Source: Stutzerimonas stutzeri
GTDB taxonomy: Bacteria > Pseudomonadota > Gammaproteobacteria > Pseudomonadales > Pseudomonadaceae
Length of the DNA stretch: 64,000 nucleotides
Assembly: GCA_019056435.1 (NCBI GenBank)
Contig: CP077641.1
Span: 3,410,001 to 3,474,000 of the forward strand
Direction: 5' to 3'
Numbering within the stretch: position 1 is the stretch's first letter; each line of letters starts with the position of its first letter. Under the pieces are notes generated by a model, which did no database searches, was not told where the DNA came from, and was given only the letters and a program-made list of their open reading frames with translations. Made by a program: the position numbers and the translations under genes. Below, piece by piece: positions 8,266-18,501 of this stretch.

Positions 8266-9870
8266 TTACAACGGCTCGCCGACAGCAGCACAGCTGTTCG
8301 CCGTATTGGCGTGCTTGACCAGTACCGGCAACTGAGGCTGCGGTGCGCCTCCCGTGACATCGAGCGAGAGAATATAGCTGCCCCACCAGGGCCCGGCGGC
8401 CCAATAGGTCATCGGCACGCAGTTTTCCCGGAGGTAGCCGAGCAGGTTGTCCATTGCCAGGATGGCGTCCGGAGCATAGTTCGGCACGCCGATCTCACCG
8501 ATGTAGCCGCGCAGGTTGTTCGCCCGCAGCCAGTCCACGAACGGCTTGGCGCGCGTGATCCCGAGGTCCGGCGCGAAGGTCTCGGTCTTGTCTGCATACG
8601 AGCCCGAGGTGTCGCGGTCGAGGTACATGTGCGCTTCGAAGATCAGCTTGTTGTTGGCGTCGCGCATCCAGGGGTTAGCGATCAGCTGGGTGTTGGACTG
8701 CGGCCAGTGCCAGGCGCTGGAGTAGCGGTCCCCGGCGACATAGATCCAGTTGGTCTTGTCCACCTGGCGGATTGCCTTGGCGGCTACCAGGGCGGTGGCC
8801 GGCCAGAGCCCGTTGGTGTTGGGCTCGTTCATCAGACCGTAGCCACTGAGCGCTGGATGCGTGCCGAGTTTCTCGGCAATCCGCTTCCAGGTGTTGGCGA
8901 ACGACTGGACCGGTACCGTTTCCGAGCCGATGGGCTGCTTGTAGTAGCGGTAGTAGTTGTGCATGTCGAGCACGACCTTGACGCCGTACTTCTGTGCGTA
9001 GTCGAGCGACTGGGTCAGCAGCGCGAGTTGGGCAGCATCGAGTTCGGTGTCCAGCTGCGGTTGTATGCGTTCCCACAGAAAAGGCAGGCGGACCAGCTTG
9101 AGGCCCTGCTCGGCGTATTTCTTATAATAGGACTCGGCAGGGTAGATGTAGTTGGTCCCATGTGTACCCGGGAGCGCGGACGATCCGAAGGCTGCACCAG
9201 ACAGGGAGACGCCTACCAGTTGCACTGGTGCACTCGGGGTCGTCGACTGCGCGGCCAGCAGCGGGGCGGCGGCGGTCGTCTTGGCAGCGCTGTTCTGCGA
9301 AGTGGTTGCGGTTGCACTGGACGTGCTCATGGTCTTTGCCGCCGTGGTGGCGGTGGTGCTCTTGGTCGCGGTGCTCGGGGCCGCCTTGGCTTGGGCCGAA
9401 GCACTGACCGCCTTGGTCGCGGTAGCCGTAGCGGCCTTGGTTGCGGTGCTTTTCGTCACGGCAGCCGTGGCGACCGGCACGACGCTGAGCTTGTTCGGAT
9501 AACCCAGGCGTGCACCGTTGAGCACGGCACCGCTCATCAATACGGTCAGGGCGCCACTGGTCGTCTTGGCCGACTTGATCGTGCGGACCTGACCGTCGGC
9601 CAGACGGACGCGGGTACCTGCTTTGAAGGCCTTGATATTTGCAGGTGTAGCCGCCACCGAGACGCCGGCGGAGGCACGCCAGGAACCGTTGTTCCAATAC
9701 TTGTCGGTGATCTTCCTGATCTGCGCCGAGTAGGCGATGCTCGCAACGCTGGCGCTGCTCACGGTCGCCGCATGGGCAGTGCCGACGAGCGGCAGCGTAC
9801 CTAGCAGGCTGAAGAGCGCGACGGCAGGGGCCAGGCCCTTCCAGCCGCTTGTGAATAATGTCAGGGACAT
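8266..9870 (-). CDS. Secreted glycoside hydrolase family 5 (cellulase-like)
   Basis: The ATG at 9870, with GGAGAA upstream, gives 534 residues including a ~34-residue signal peptide ending GTAHA. Residues ~35-125 form a small uncharacterised domain (KYWNNGSWRASAG...GTRVRLADGQVRTIKSAK). Residues ~130-205 are a low-complexity Ala/Thr/Ser/Lys linker. From ~210 a GH5 TIM barrel follows: LKLVRLPFLWERIQP, VVLDMHNYYRYY, acid/base Glu in GYGLMNEPN, a HMYLDRD strand and nucleophile Glu in GYIGEIGVP. It should cleave beta-glucan or cellulose-like polymer outside the cell. No bcs genes are nearby, so the polymer target is open. Confidence 0.9.
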   Translation of the reverse strand: MSLTLFTSGWKGLAPAVALFSLLGTLPLVGTAHAATVSSASVASIAYSAQIRKITDKYWNNGSWRASAGVSVAATPANIKAFKAGTRVRLADGQVRTIKSAKTTSGALTVLMSGAVLNGARLGYPNKLSVVPVATAAVTKSTATKAATATATKAVSASAQAKAAPSTATKSTTATTAAKTMSTSSATATTSQNSAAKTTAAAPLLAAQSTTPSAPVQLVGVSLSGAAFGSSALPGTHGTNYIYPAESYYKKYAEQGLKLVRLPFLWERIQPQLDTELDAAQLALLTQSLDYAQKYGVKVVLDMHNYYRYYKQPIGSETVPVQSFANTWKRIAEKLGTHPALSGYGLMNEPNTNGLWPATALVAAKAIRQVDKTNWIYVAGDRYSSAWHWPQSNTQLIANPWMRDANNKLIFEAHMYLDRDTSGSYADKTETFAPDLGITRAKPFVDWLRANNLRGYIGEIGVPNYAPDAILAMDNLLGYLRENCVPMTYWAAGPWWGSYILSLDVTGGAPQPQLPVLVKHANTANSCAAVGEPL

Positions 9871-10400
9871 GCAGTTCTCCGAAATCACGAATCCGCCCGC
9901 GCGCTGGCGATGCGGATGAACGAACGTGGTGGCTGCTGGCAGAGGACGCCTACGGGCGGGATCACGCATGCCACCGGCGCAACGGGTAGGCCCAACCGGC
10001 CCCCGGTAATCGCGGCGACTTTATAATTTGTTCTCTCAATCATTTAAACCTTGAGCGACATGTTAAAGGCGCCAATAAACCGCCTAATCGTCAGCTTTCA
10101 GTTATTTGATATCGAGTGGCCACTACTTATTTCAGTAATCGTGGCCTGGAGCCCAGGCGTGGCAAGGGCTGCACTGATGCTGCCGTCATTTTTTTGAATT
10201 AACCGTTAATCGGCTCACCCTTTTGGGCTGGGGTGTTTCAGATAAACGGCAAAGGGAGCGCATTGATCGCTCGGTGCGACCGTGCCGGCAATCAAAAGAT
10301 GAAGCGAAATGATCGCGACGCCCCGCGCCCTGAATGAGCTTGTCAAGCGCATGGGCTTCGGGCAGGGTCGACGCCAGGTTTCCTGCCTCCGGAGTCAGCC
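9871..10400. other. Intergenic region between divergent GH5 and aminotransferase genes
   Basis: This 530-base stretch has no convincing ORF. Its middle (about 10020-10210) is clearly more AT-rich than the surroundings, with TTATAATTTG near 10021 and several A/T tracts, as expected for promoters or a nucleoid-protein-bound region. I found no obvious long inverted repeat. A small RNA cannot be excluded. Confidence 0.45.
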
Positions 10401-11552
10401 ATGTCCGAGCTATACCCCAGCATCGATCCCGACGGTCTGGTCGAATATTCGGTCGTGTTCACCGACCGCTCGCTCAACCACATGTCCCGGTCGTTCCAGA
10501 CCGTCATGAACGACATCTCCACCACGCTGAAACAGGTCTACAACGCGGACGCCGTTGCCATCGTGCCCGGCAGTGGCACCTTTGGGATGGAGGCAGTGGC
10601 TCGGCAGCTCGCCACCCATGCCAACTGCCTGGTCATCCGCAATGGCTGGTTCAGCTACCGCTGGACCCAGATCTTCGATATGGGGCGGGTTCCAGCGCGT
10701 GCCGATGTGCTCAAAGCGCATGCGACCAGCGCCAACGCACGCGCTCCTTTCGCTCCGCCGCCCATCGATCAGGTTGTGGCGGACATCCGGCAGCGCAAGC
10801 CTGACCTGGTGTTTGCACCGCACGTCGAGACGTCATCTGGCATGCTGCTACCGGATGCCTATCTCCAGGCGGTCGGGCAGGCCGTGCATGAGGTCGGCGG
10901 CCTGTTCGTGCTTGACTGCATCGCATCCGGTGCGCTTTGGGTGGATATGCAGGCCATCGGCGTGGATGTGCTGATCAGCGCGCCACAGAAAGGCTGGAGC
11001 GCCTCGCCCTGTTGCGCGCTGGTCATGTTGAGTGCGGCGGCACGGGCCCGTGTCGAGGCGACGCAGAGCAGCAGTTTCGCCTGCGACCTGAAGAAATGGC
11101 TGCAGATCATGCAGGCGTACGAGCAGGGCGGGCACGCCTATCACGCGACCATGCCCACTGACGCGCTGGTCCGCTTTCGCGATGTGATGCTCGAAACCCG
11201 TGACTACGGCTTCGAAAGGCTCCGCACTCAACAGCTCCGGATCGGCCGCGACGTGCGGGCGTTGCTTGACGCGCGCGGTTTCGAAAGCGTTGCGGCGCCG
11301 GGGTTCGAGTCACCGGGAGTGGTGGTCTGCTACACAGACGATGCCGAGATCAAGAACGGCCGCCGTTTTGCCGAGCAGGGGTTGCAGATTGCTGCTGGAG
11401 TACCGCTGCAATGTGACGAGCCGGCCGACTTCCAGACATTCCGCATCGGCCTGTTCGGGCTCGAGAAGCTGATGCATCCGGAGCGGACGGTGGACCTTCT
11501 CAAGCAGGCGCTGGACGCCATCCGACCTGCGGGAGGCGACTCGAACGCCTGA
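10401..11552 (+). CDS. Class V aminotransferase (alanine-glyoxylate/serine-pyruvate type)
   Basis: This 383-residue PLP enzyme has the class V layout: IVPGSGTFGMEAVARQL near residue 60, HVETSSGML around 140, a cofactor-Asp segment FVLDCIASGALWVDMQAIGVD, and the PLP lysine in ISAPQKGWSASPCC. The C-terminal small domain ends in IGLFGLEKL. It most resembles the AGT/SPT-like family, which transaminates alanine or serine with glyoxylate or pyruvate. Donor and acceptor are not decidable here. It is a stand-alone gene with a long AT-rich upstream region. Confidence 0.88.
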   Translation: MSELYPSIDPDGLVEYSVVFTDRSLNHMSRSFQTVMNDISTTLKQVYNADAVAIVPGSGTFGMEAVARQLATHANCLVIRNGWFSYRWTQIFDMGRVPARADVLKAHATSANARAPFAPPPIDQVVADIRQRKPDLVFAPHVETSSGMLLPDAYLQAVGQAVHEVGGLFVLDCIASGALWVDMQAIGVDVLISAPQKGWSASPCCALVMLSAAARARVEATQSSSFACDLKKWLQIMQAYEQGGHAYHATMPTDALVRFRDVMLETRDYGFERLRTQQLRIGRDVRALLDARGFESVAAPGFESPGVVVCYTDDAEIKNGRRFAEQGLQIAAGVPLQCDEPADFQTFRIGLFGLEKLMHPERTVDLLKQALDAIRPAGGDSNA

Positions 11553-11770
11553 GAATCAGACCGTTCGTCTGCGATGGGCGCGTCGATACTGAGCGTTCCG
11601 GTGGTGACGGCTTCAGCCCAATCGGCCCCTCCCAAGGCGCGCAATCGGGTAAAGGTGCTGGAACCAGCGCGCTAGACACATTCCTGAAACAAAAATGTGC
11701 TTGCGCGCCCGTTCTGCCGGACTACGCTCAAGGTGTACGACGCTATTACAACAAGAAAGAGGGGATGACT

Positions 11771-11986
11771 ATGACGAACCAGAAATCTCAGGTCGTTGCA
11801 CTCGAACTGTGGCGCTTCTGCGCTCACTGCATTGCTGCCATCGTTGTAGTAGGAGCGGTACTGATTGGGTTCCTCGGATCGTGGGAACTGGCCCTAAAGG
11901 TTGGTGTGTTGCCGTTGCTCGCGCTGATCACTGCGGACGTCCTGGCCAGACGACAGGAGCATGCGATTCACGTACGGAATTCCTGA
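11771..11986 (+). CDS. Small two-helix membrane protein, unknown
   Basis: GAGGGG six bases before the ATG at 11771 supports this start (another ATG is at 11765). The 71-residue product (MTNQKSQVVALELW...) has two hydrophobic segments, roughly residues 18-35 and 40-55, and a charged tail ARRQEHAIHVRNS. I do not recognise a family. The clean ribosome site, helix pattern and absence of an overlapping better ORF make it a probable real gene. Confidence 0.62.
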   Translation: MTNQKSQVVALELWRFCAHCIAAIVVVGAVLIGFLGSWELALKVGVLPLLALITADVLARRQEHAIHVRNS

Positions 11987-12071
11987 CCCTCACGATCCTG
12001 CGTGGGCCATGGCAGGCTTGCGCAGGCTGACACCCTCGCCGCGTCGTTTTCAGTCCCCAGCCGATAGCGTC

Positions 12072-13748
12072 TCAGCGCGGATTCAGTTCGTAATGGGCTG
12101 CCCACTCGGCCACTTGATCGGCCGGCATCGGCGCAGCAATCCCGTAGCCCTGGGCCAGGTAGCATCCCATCCCCAGCAGCATGCTTTCCTGCAGATCGGT
12201 CTCCACCCCCTCGGCCACGACTTCACGCTCGAAAGTGCGGGACAGCTTGATGATCGCCTCCGACAGCGCCAGGTCGTCCTTGTCATGAAGAATGTCGCGA
12301 ACGAAGGACTTGTCGATCTTCACCGTCTCCGCCGGCAATCGCTTGAGATAGCTAAGCGATGAAAAGCCGGTGCCGAAATCGTCCAGGGAAAAGGTTACGC
12401 CCATCTTCTGGCAATCGGTCAGGCACTGGCTGACGTGTTCCAGGTTGTCGATGGCCGTGGATTCGACGATCTCCAGGTCCAGCGATTGCGGATCGACGCC
12501 GGGGTGTCGCGTCAGCAAGCGCTGCAGGCGCTCGACGAAATCGGGCAGCTGGAAATGCCGCGCCGCAATATTCACACTCACCGGCCAGTGCTTGCCTAGC
12601 GCGGCCCAGGCGTCGATCTGGCGCAACGCCCGGTCGATCACCCATTCGCCGACATCGATGATCACATCGGTTCGCTCGATGGCCGGGAGGAAGGCGTCGG
12701 GCGGAACCAGACCCAGCTTGGGGTGCCGCCAGCGCAGCAGCGCCTCGAACCCCATGACCTTGCCGCTGCGCAGGTTCACCTTCGGTTGGTAAAGCAACTC
12801 CAGCTCGTCGCGCGTGAGGGCCCGCCGTATGCACTCGATCGTACGGAACGCTTCCCTGGCTTCCTTGCTGATCGAGACATCGAAGAAGCGAAAGCGGTTA
12901 CGCCCGCTCTGCTTGGCTTCGTACATGGCCTGGTCGGCGTGGCGTAGAAGGGTGTCGGGACCTTCGTTGTCTTTCGGGTAGAGGGTCACGCCCAGGGAAC
13001 CGGAGATGTTCAGCAGCACGCCATCGATATGAAAGGGGACGGCGAGTACCTCCAGCACCCTTTGCAGTGCTGCGGGAAGTTGCACCTCGTCGACCTGGTC
13101 GAGCAGCAGGACGAATTCGTCGCCACCCAGGCGGGCCAGCAGGTCTTCGGTACGCAGTTCACGCCTCAGACGGTTGGCGACCTCGACGAGCAGCAGATCG
13201 CCGATCGCATGCCCGTGGCGGTCGTTGATCGCCTTGAAGCCGTCCAGGTCCAGCATGCATACCGCCACCGCGTGCCCGTGGCGCTGGGCCGCGGCGATGC
13301 TTTGATGCAGACGGTCGTGCAGGTAGACGCGGTTGGGCAGGGCCGTCAGCACGTCATGCGAGGCGCGCCATTGCATGGCTTCAAGTAGCTCCTGCTTCTC
13401 GGTGACGTCGAAGCGGATGGAAATGTACTTCTCGACATGCTGACCGGCGTCGTCCTTGATCGGCACGATGGTGCTGCTGACCCAGTACAGCGAGCCGTCC
13501 TTGCGTCGGTTGCAGATCTCGCCTTTCCAGATCTGGCCGCTGGAGATCGTGCGCCAGAGGTTGCGAAAGAATTCTGGCGGATGGAGCCCGGAATTGAGCA
13601 GGCGGTGGTTCGCACCGATCAATTCATCATGGCTATAGCCGGAAATGGCACAGAACTGGTCGTTGATGTGCGTGATGGTCCCGTGCAGGTCGGTTTCCGA
13701 ATAGATCGCCGCGGCATCTACCGCGGTTCGGTACTTATCGTCAGTCAT
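12072..13748 (-). CDS. PAS-GGDEF-EAL c-di-GMP protein
   Basis: The 558-residue cytoplasmic protein has a PAS domain (residues 1-120, with HINDQFCAISGYSHDELIG and a PAC tail ending DVTEKQ). A GGDEF domain (~130-290) carries the intact LGGDEF active site. An EAL domain (~305-550) carries EALLRW, NIAARHF, the catalytic DDFGTGFSSLSYLKRLP and EGVET. Both catalytic centres look intact, so it may make and degrade c-di-GMP; in many such proteins the phosphodiesterase dominates. The PAS input suggests a redox, ligand or light-type signal. It is a single gene. Confidence 0.93.
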   Translation of the reverse strand: MTDDKYRTAVDAAAIYSETDLHGTITHINDQFCAISGYSHDELIGANHRLLNSGLHPPEFFRNLWRTISSGQIWKGEICNRRKDGSLYWVSSTIVPIKDDAGQHVEKYISIRFDVTEKQELLEAMQWRASHDVLTALPNRVYLHDRLHQSIAAAQRHGHAVAVCMLDLDGFKAINDRHGHAIGDLLLVEVANRLRRELRTEDLLARLGGDEFVLLLDQVDEVQLPAALQRVLEVLAVPFHIDGVLLNISGSLGVTLYPKDNEGPDTLLRHADQAMYEAKQSGRNRFRFFDVSISKEAREAFRTIECIRRALTRDELELLYQPKVNLRSGKVMGFEALLRWRHPKLGLVPPDAFLPAIERTDVIIDVGEWVIDRALRQIDAWAALGKHWPVSVNIAARHFQLPDFVERLQRLLTRHPGVDPQSLDLEIVESTAIDNLEHVSQCLTDCQKMGVTFSLDDFGTGFSSLSYLKRLPAETVKIDKSFVRDILHDKDDLALSEAIIKLSRTFEREVVAEGVETDLQESMLLGMGCYLAQGYGIAAPMPADQVAEWAAHYELNPR

Positions 13749-13839
13749 TGGCTAACCACGCAAAGGCGACCGCTGGCTCGCGCCAGGACTGGCGCTTCAA
13801 GTAACTGACTCGGCAACGGAGGGAAAGTGCGCCTTCCGC

Positions 13840-14858
13840 TCAGGCGGGGTCGAGGTAGTCCCGGTAGTAGCCCAGCGTGGCGAGGTTCTTGTCCTTCGCT
13901 TCGAACATGATGTCGAAGCGGTCCAGGAATTCTCGGGCGTAGAGGTTCGTCCAGTGGTTCCACATGCGCTTGCTGTGACTGTAGAGGTCGCGTTTGCCGA
14001 CTTTCTCGAGCAGGGCGGGCATCTCGAGCTTTTCCTGCGCGGTGAAGCCCAGCTCCATCAGGGTTTCCGGCGGCTGCGAGTAGTGCATCGTCGGCCTGAC
14101 GCCCCTCCAGCTTTCGATGATCCGTGCGACGCGGGGATCATGCGGGTCGATGTAGTCGTCCTCGTTGATCCAGCAATGATGGATATCCAGCACCACGGGC
14201 GCGAGATCGGCGAGCTGCAGGCAGTCGTCGACGCCGTAGGTCTTTTCCTCGTTCTCGAAGGTGATGCTGTTGCGCGCCTCCTGCGACAGGCGCGGCCAGA
14301 TCGCCCGGGTGCCGGCCACACCCAGCCGGCCGGCGATGTGCACGTTGCACTTGAAGTCCTGAAAGCGCTGACCGAAGCCCATCATGCGGATCATGTCCGC
14401 GTGGTACTCGAACTCGGCGAGGCTGTTCTCGACCACCTCGGGTTTGTCCGAGCCGAGCACGCAGTACTGCCCCGGATGCAGCGACAGGCGAACGCCGAGC
14501 CCCGCGCGCGCTCGCCGATGCGGGCGAATTCGCGTTCGAGCATCTGCCGGACATCTGGCTGGCGGTAGAACTCGGCAGCTTCCGGGTGGCTGTAGAAGGG
14601 CAACAGGTCGCTGCTCAGGCGCAGCATGCGCAGCGGTTCCGGCAGGGTCCCGACGTACTCGAGCAGACGCAGCTGCGCGGCGAGGTTGTGCTCGATGATG
14701 TCATTGAGCTTCTGCCGGGCGACATCCTGCTCGACGCTCTTGAGCCAGCGCAGGGTGGTCGAGCGGGGATTGAAGGCGCGCTCGATGGCCTCCAGCTCCT
14801 TCAATGATTCGCTGTGTCCGGGATGGCGATACATGCAGGCGAAACCGATTCTGTACAT
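13840..14858 (-). CDS. uvsE: UV DNA damage endonuclease UvsE (frameshifted)
   Basis: The N-terminal part (MYRIGFACMYR... to EREFARIGERAR) and the C-terminal part (LGVRLSLHPGQYCVLGS... to YYRDYLDP) lie in different frames that join at the four-C run 14500-14503. One missing base repairs it. The product matches the UVDE family: SLHPGQ, ENEEKTYG, DIHHCWIN and HYSQ contain the histidines and glutamates that bind the three metals of the TIM barrel. The enzyme nicks DNA 5' of UV photoproducts. About 339 residues when joined, the normal length. It complements the photolyase encoded 9 kb away. Confidence 0.87.
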
Positions 14859-15040
14859 AACGTCCTTTGCGGTTGCTGTGGTGAGGGCTGTTCAATCTTA
14901 GTGTCCGCCACGGGGTGGCCGTGCGGCGTATCAATGAAAAAGCGGCGGCCGGCCGGCCATCATCCACCCATTTTCGGTGCCCAGCCGTGCGATGAAAAGC
15001 CGTACCATAGCGCCCCACCTGCGTCGTTCCGGTTGTGTTC

Positions 15041-17027
15041 ATGCTGTCTGCCGTCAAGCGCTACAAGCGGCTGGTCTCCAGTGCGCTGGCCCGTTGTTTC
15101 CCCGTACTTCGGCCTACGTTCGTTCCGAAGACGACCTCATCCTCCGTCGCTGGCCGGAAGCCCGTAAGCAGCCGGCCGCTACCGCGAAAAAGCCCCGCGC
15201 CAAGGCCGCTGCCAAACCAGCCCGCGCCGGCAAGGCCGCACCGCGCGCTCCGGACAAGCCGCGCGTGCGCCCGGCCAAGGCCACCAGCGATGGAATCTAT
15301 GGCCCGGCCCGTCTGAGCATCGGCGAACAGCAGATCCAGGCCATGCGCCTGCGGGTCGGGCGCGCCGTGGAGGCAGGCGTGATTCGCGCGCCGTCTGACG
15401 AGCAATGGGCGATGATCCTCGAAGCCAGCCCCGTGACGCGCATCTTTGCCGGCGCCGGTTCCGGCAAGTCGACGACGCTGGTGCTGCGGGTCGTGTTCAT
15501 GCTCTGCCACCTCGAGATCCCGCCCGAGCGGCTGACGGTCATCTCCTTCACCAATGCCTCCTGCGCCGAGCTGCGTGAGCAACTGGTGCGCGTGCTCGGC
15601 TTCTGGAACCTGGACGTCGATACCGAGCGGGTACGCCAGTGCGTGCGAACCTTCCATGCCGCGATGGCCGTGCTGGCTCGCGAAGTGTTGGGCAAGCCGC
15701 AGTGGTTCGAGCAGCTGGAGCAGAAGGGCGCCTCACCAACCGAATTGGACAATCCGCTGACCGCATCGCGGCTGCGGCCAGCGCAGCAGCGCCTGCTGAA
15801 ACAGGCCTATCAGCAGTGCTACGCCGAGCAACCGCGTTTCCGCGAACGGGTCCATCAGCTGCTGGGCCTGCCCGCACCGGACGAGCCCGGTACGCGTCGC
15901 ACGGCTCCGAAGGCCCCGCTGGATGCCTTCAAGCTGGCGGGCGAGCGCACACCGGCGCCACTGTTCGAAGCCTTTCATGCCCAGGCCGGTTTCATCGAGA
16001 GCATCGGCATTCGTATCGACCAGATCCAGCCCGCGCGCCTGGCCTGCCAAGAGACCGAGCGGGCGTTCGTCGAGGCGCTGCAATTGTTCTGGCGCTGCTT
16101 CAGCGAACTGCTCGACAGCCAGGGACTGATGACCTTCAACGGCGCTTTTCAGCGGCTGACACAGTGGCTCAATGGCCCTGAGGCGGCCGCTTCGCCGGCC
16201 CTGCTCGAGCCCTTCAGCCATCTGTTGATCGACGAATTCCAGGACATCTCACCGCAGATCGTCCAGTGGCTGCAGGCCTTGCACGGTGCCCTCGCGCGGC
16301 AGGGCGCACCGGTCAGTCTGATGGCCATCGGTGACGACTGGCAGTCGATCTACGGCTGGCGCGGCAGCTCGCCTGAGCTGTTCATGGATTTCGACAAGTA
16401 CTTCCCCGCCAAGGGCGCGAAAAAGCTCAGCCGAGTGCTGATGCTGAGCACCAACTACCGCTCCATCGAACCGGTGATACGCGACGGGGAGTCGGTACTG
16501 GCCGGTGTCTGCGTCAAGCAGGAAAAGACCAGTCAGGCAAGCCGTGTCACCCAGCCCGGCGACCATGGCGTCAAGCTGGTTACCCGCTTCGACCTCAAGG
16601 CGCGCCTGCCGGACCTGATCCGTGAGATCCAGGCGCAGTGCGAGCACGTCGCCACCCGCGAGGGCGCCGACCGCAATGCCGTGCTGGTGTTAAGCCGGCG
16701 CAATGACCCGCTGCGCCTGATCGAGGCGCAGCTTGACCGCAAATGGCCGGTCAAGACGTACAGCATCCACCGCGCCAAGGGCCTGCAGGCGGAGGTCGCG
16801 ATCATCGTCGACGACTGCCTGCCGACCGAACCCCACCCCTGCGCAATGCGCTTTACGCCTACTGCGGTTTCTTCCGCAACAGCTACGATCAGGCGATGGC
16901 CGACGAGAGCCTGCGCCTGGCCTACGTCGCCATCACCCGCGGGGTGAGCCGGGTGCTCTGGTACACGCAGAAGGCTCAGGGAGCGACGCGGCTGCTGACC
17001 GGGCAGGGCAAGGCGAAGCATCGTTGA
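15041..17027 (+). CDS. UvrD/Rep-type DNA helicase (two frameshifts)
   Basis: The expected start is ATG 15041 (MLSAVKRYKRLV). The frame shifts at the C run 15100-15103 into the main 600-residue segment, and again at 16836-16839 into the last segment (LRNALYAYCGFFRNSYDQAMADE...). Each is repaired by one added C. Superfamily 1 motifs are present: Walker A AGAGSGKSTT, VISFTNASCAELREQL, Walker B LIDEFQDISP, motif III GDDWQSIYGWRG, STNYRS and the late VAITRG. It is an ATP-dependent 3'-5' helicase, probably in repair. A basic Ala/Lys/Pro-rich stretch precedes the ATPase domain. Confidence 0.86.
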
Positions 17028-17101
17028 GAATCGACTGGCTGTCCTTGTCGGTTCAAGGCTAGGGTGAACGCCAGTGAACAAACGGACAGGAGCATATCGG
17101 C

Positions 17102-17721
17102 ATGCTGAAACTCTGGGGTCGGGCCAATTCGACCAATGTGAAGAAAGCACTCTGGTGCATCGAAGAGCTTGGCATCCCCTACACGCGAATCGATGCGGGG
17201 GTAGTTTCGGTGTCGTCGGGGACGCGGATTACCTTGCGAAGAATCCGAATCGACTGGTGCCTTGTCTGGAAGATGGCGAGCTGGTGCTGTGGGAATCCAA
17301 CGCCATTGTCCGGTACCTGGCCGCCCGCTATGGCGACGGCTCGCTGTGGAACACCGATCCGATAGCCCGTGCGCAGGCAGACAAGTGGATGGATTGGGTG
17401 ACCTCGTCCCTGGCGGCCCCTTTTCGCACCGTGTTCTGGAACATGGTCCGTACGCCTGCGGAGCAGCGCGACATGCCGGCGGTCGAGGCGGCGCTGAATG
17501 AATGCGCCGGCTTGCTGACGATCGCCGACAAGGCCTTGGCATCAAAGCCGTACCTGTCGGGCGACACCTTCGGTATGGGCGACATCCCGCTGGGTTGTTT
17601 CGCCTACGCCTGGTTCGAAATGCCCATCGAGCGGCCGGACTTGCCTCATCTGCACCATTGGTACAGGCAGCTGCGGCAGCGACCCGCCTATCAGACAGCA
17701 GTGGTCACGCCGTTGACCTGA
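17102..17721 (+). CDS. Glutathione S-transferase family protein (frameshifted)
   Basis: MLKLWGRANSTNVKKALWCIEELG begins a thioredoxin-type GST N-domain. At the five-G run 17197-17201 the frame shifts, and the protein resumes as FGVVGDADYLAKNPNRLVPCLED, then LWESNAIVRYLAARYGDGSLW, the glutathione-binding ESNAI motif. The helical C-domain runs to residue ~206. One missing G explains the break. It is a cytosolic conjugation or thiol-transfer enzyme of unknown substrate. AGGAG nine bases before the ATG supports the start. Confidence 0.86.
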
Positions 17722-17754
17722 GCGGGCAGGGGGCACCCGTTTGGCGTGGCTTCT

Positions 17755-18501
17755 TCATCCCGCGAAGCGGATGCCGGTGCGCGCCGCCGCCGCGCGAATG
17801 TGCTCCTGCATGGCCTTCAATGCGGCCGCCGGCGCGTGGCGCGAAAGGGCGCGCAGGATACGGCGGTGCTCCTGCCAGGTTTCCATGGCCCTGTCCGGGC
17901 GGATGAAGGGCAGCTTCTGGCTCTCCAGATAGATGTCCGAGCGGCTGGTCAGGATGCTGAGAATGGCCTGATTTCCGGCGGCGCGCAGGATGAGCCGGTG
18001 GAAGTCGAAATCCAGCTGCGCCGCTGCTTCGAACGCCTGGGCACGTAACTCCAGACGCATCGCCTCGAGGTTGTCGCTGAGCGCGTCCAGCTCATCGCTA
18101 CTCAGCGCCAATGCCGCAAGGTTGGCGGCAAAACCTTCGAGCGCGAAGCGCAACTGGAAGGTGTCCTCCGCCGAGACCTGCTTGGCGAACGGCCATCCCT
18201 GGGCCTGCTCGTTGGCCGCCGGGGCAGGCTGCGCCTGGATGAACACGCCCTTGCCGGGCTGGATGCGCACCAACCCGAGCGCGCTCAACGAGGAAAGCGC
18301 CTCACGCAGCGAGGCGCGGCTCACGCCCAGACGCTCGGCCAGCTCCCGTTGCGAGGGCAGGGCGTCGCCAGGTTGGTAGGCATCTTCTTCGATCAGCTGG
18401 CGGATCGAGGCGAGGGCCTGCTGGGGTACGGCTTTTTTGAATCGAATGCATGGGCGGCTCTGTTTCGGTTTGGAGAAGGGGGCGGGTGCCCGGGGGCGCA
18501 T
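17755..18501 (-). CDS. GntR-family regulator, FadR/FCD subfamily
   Basis: This 248-residue regulator has a GntR winged helix at residues ~25-95 (PGDALPSQRELAERLGVSRASLREALSSLSALGLVRIQPGKGVFI). An all-helical FCD effector domain follows, with the metal-site pattern D..FH (FDFHRLILRAAGN) and a late H (EHRRIL, EHIRAA). It is divergent from the ABC transporter genes that start at 18685, so it probably controls them, with a carboxylate or amino acid as ligand. The shared intergenic region is only ~180 bp. Confidence 0.9.
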   Translation of the reverse strand: MRPRAPAPFSKPKQSRPCIRFKKAVPQQALASIRQLIEEDAYQPGDALPSQRELAERLGVSRASLREALSSLSALGLVRIQPGKGVFIQAQPAPAANEQAQGWPFAKQVSAEDTFQLRFALEGFAANLAALALSSDELDALSDNLEAMRLELRAQAFEAAAQLDFDFHRLILRAAGNQAILSILTSRSDIYLESQKLPFIRPDRAMETWQEHRRILRALSRHAPAAALKAMQEHIRAAAARTGIRFAG

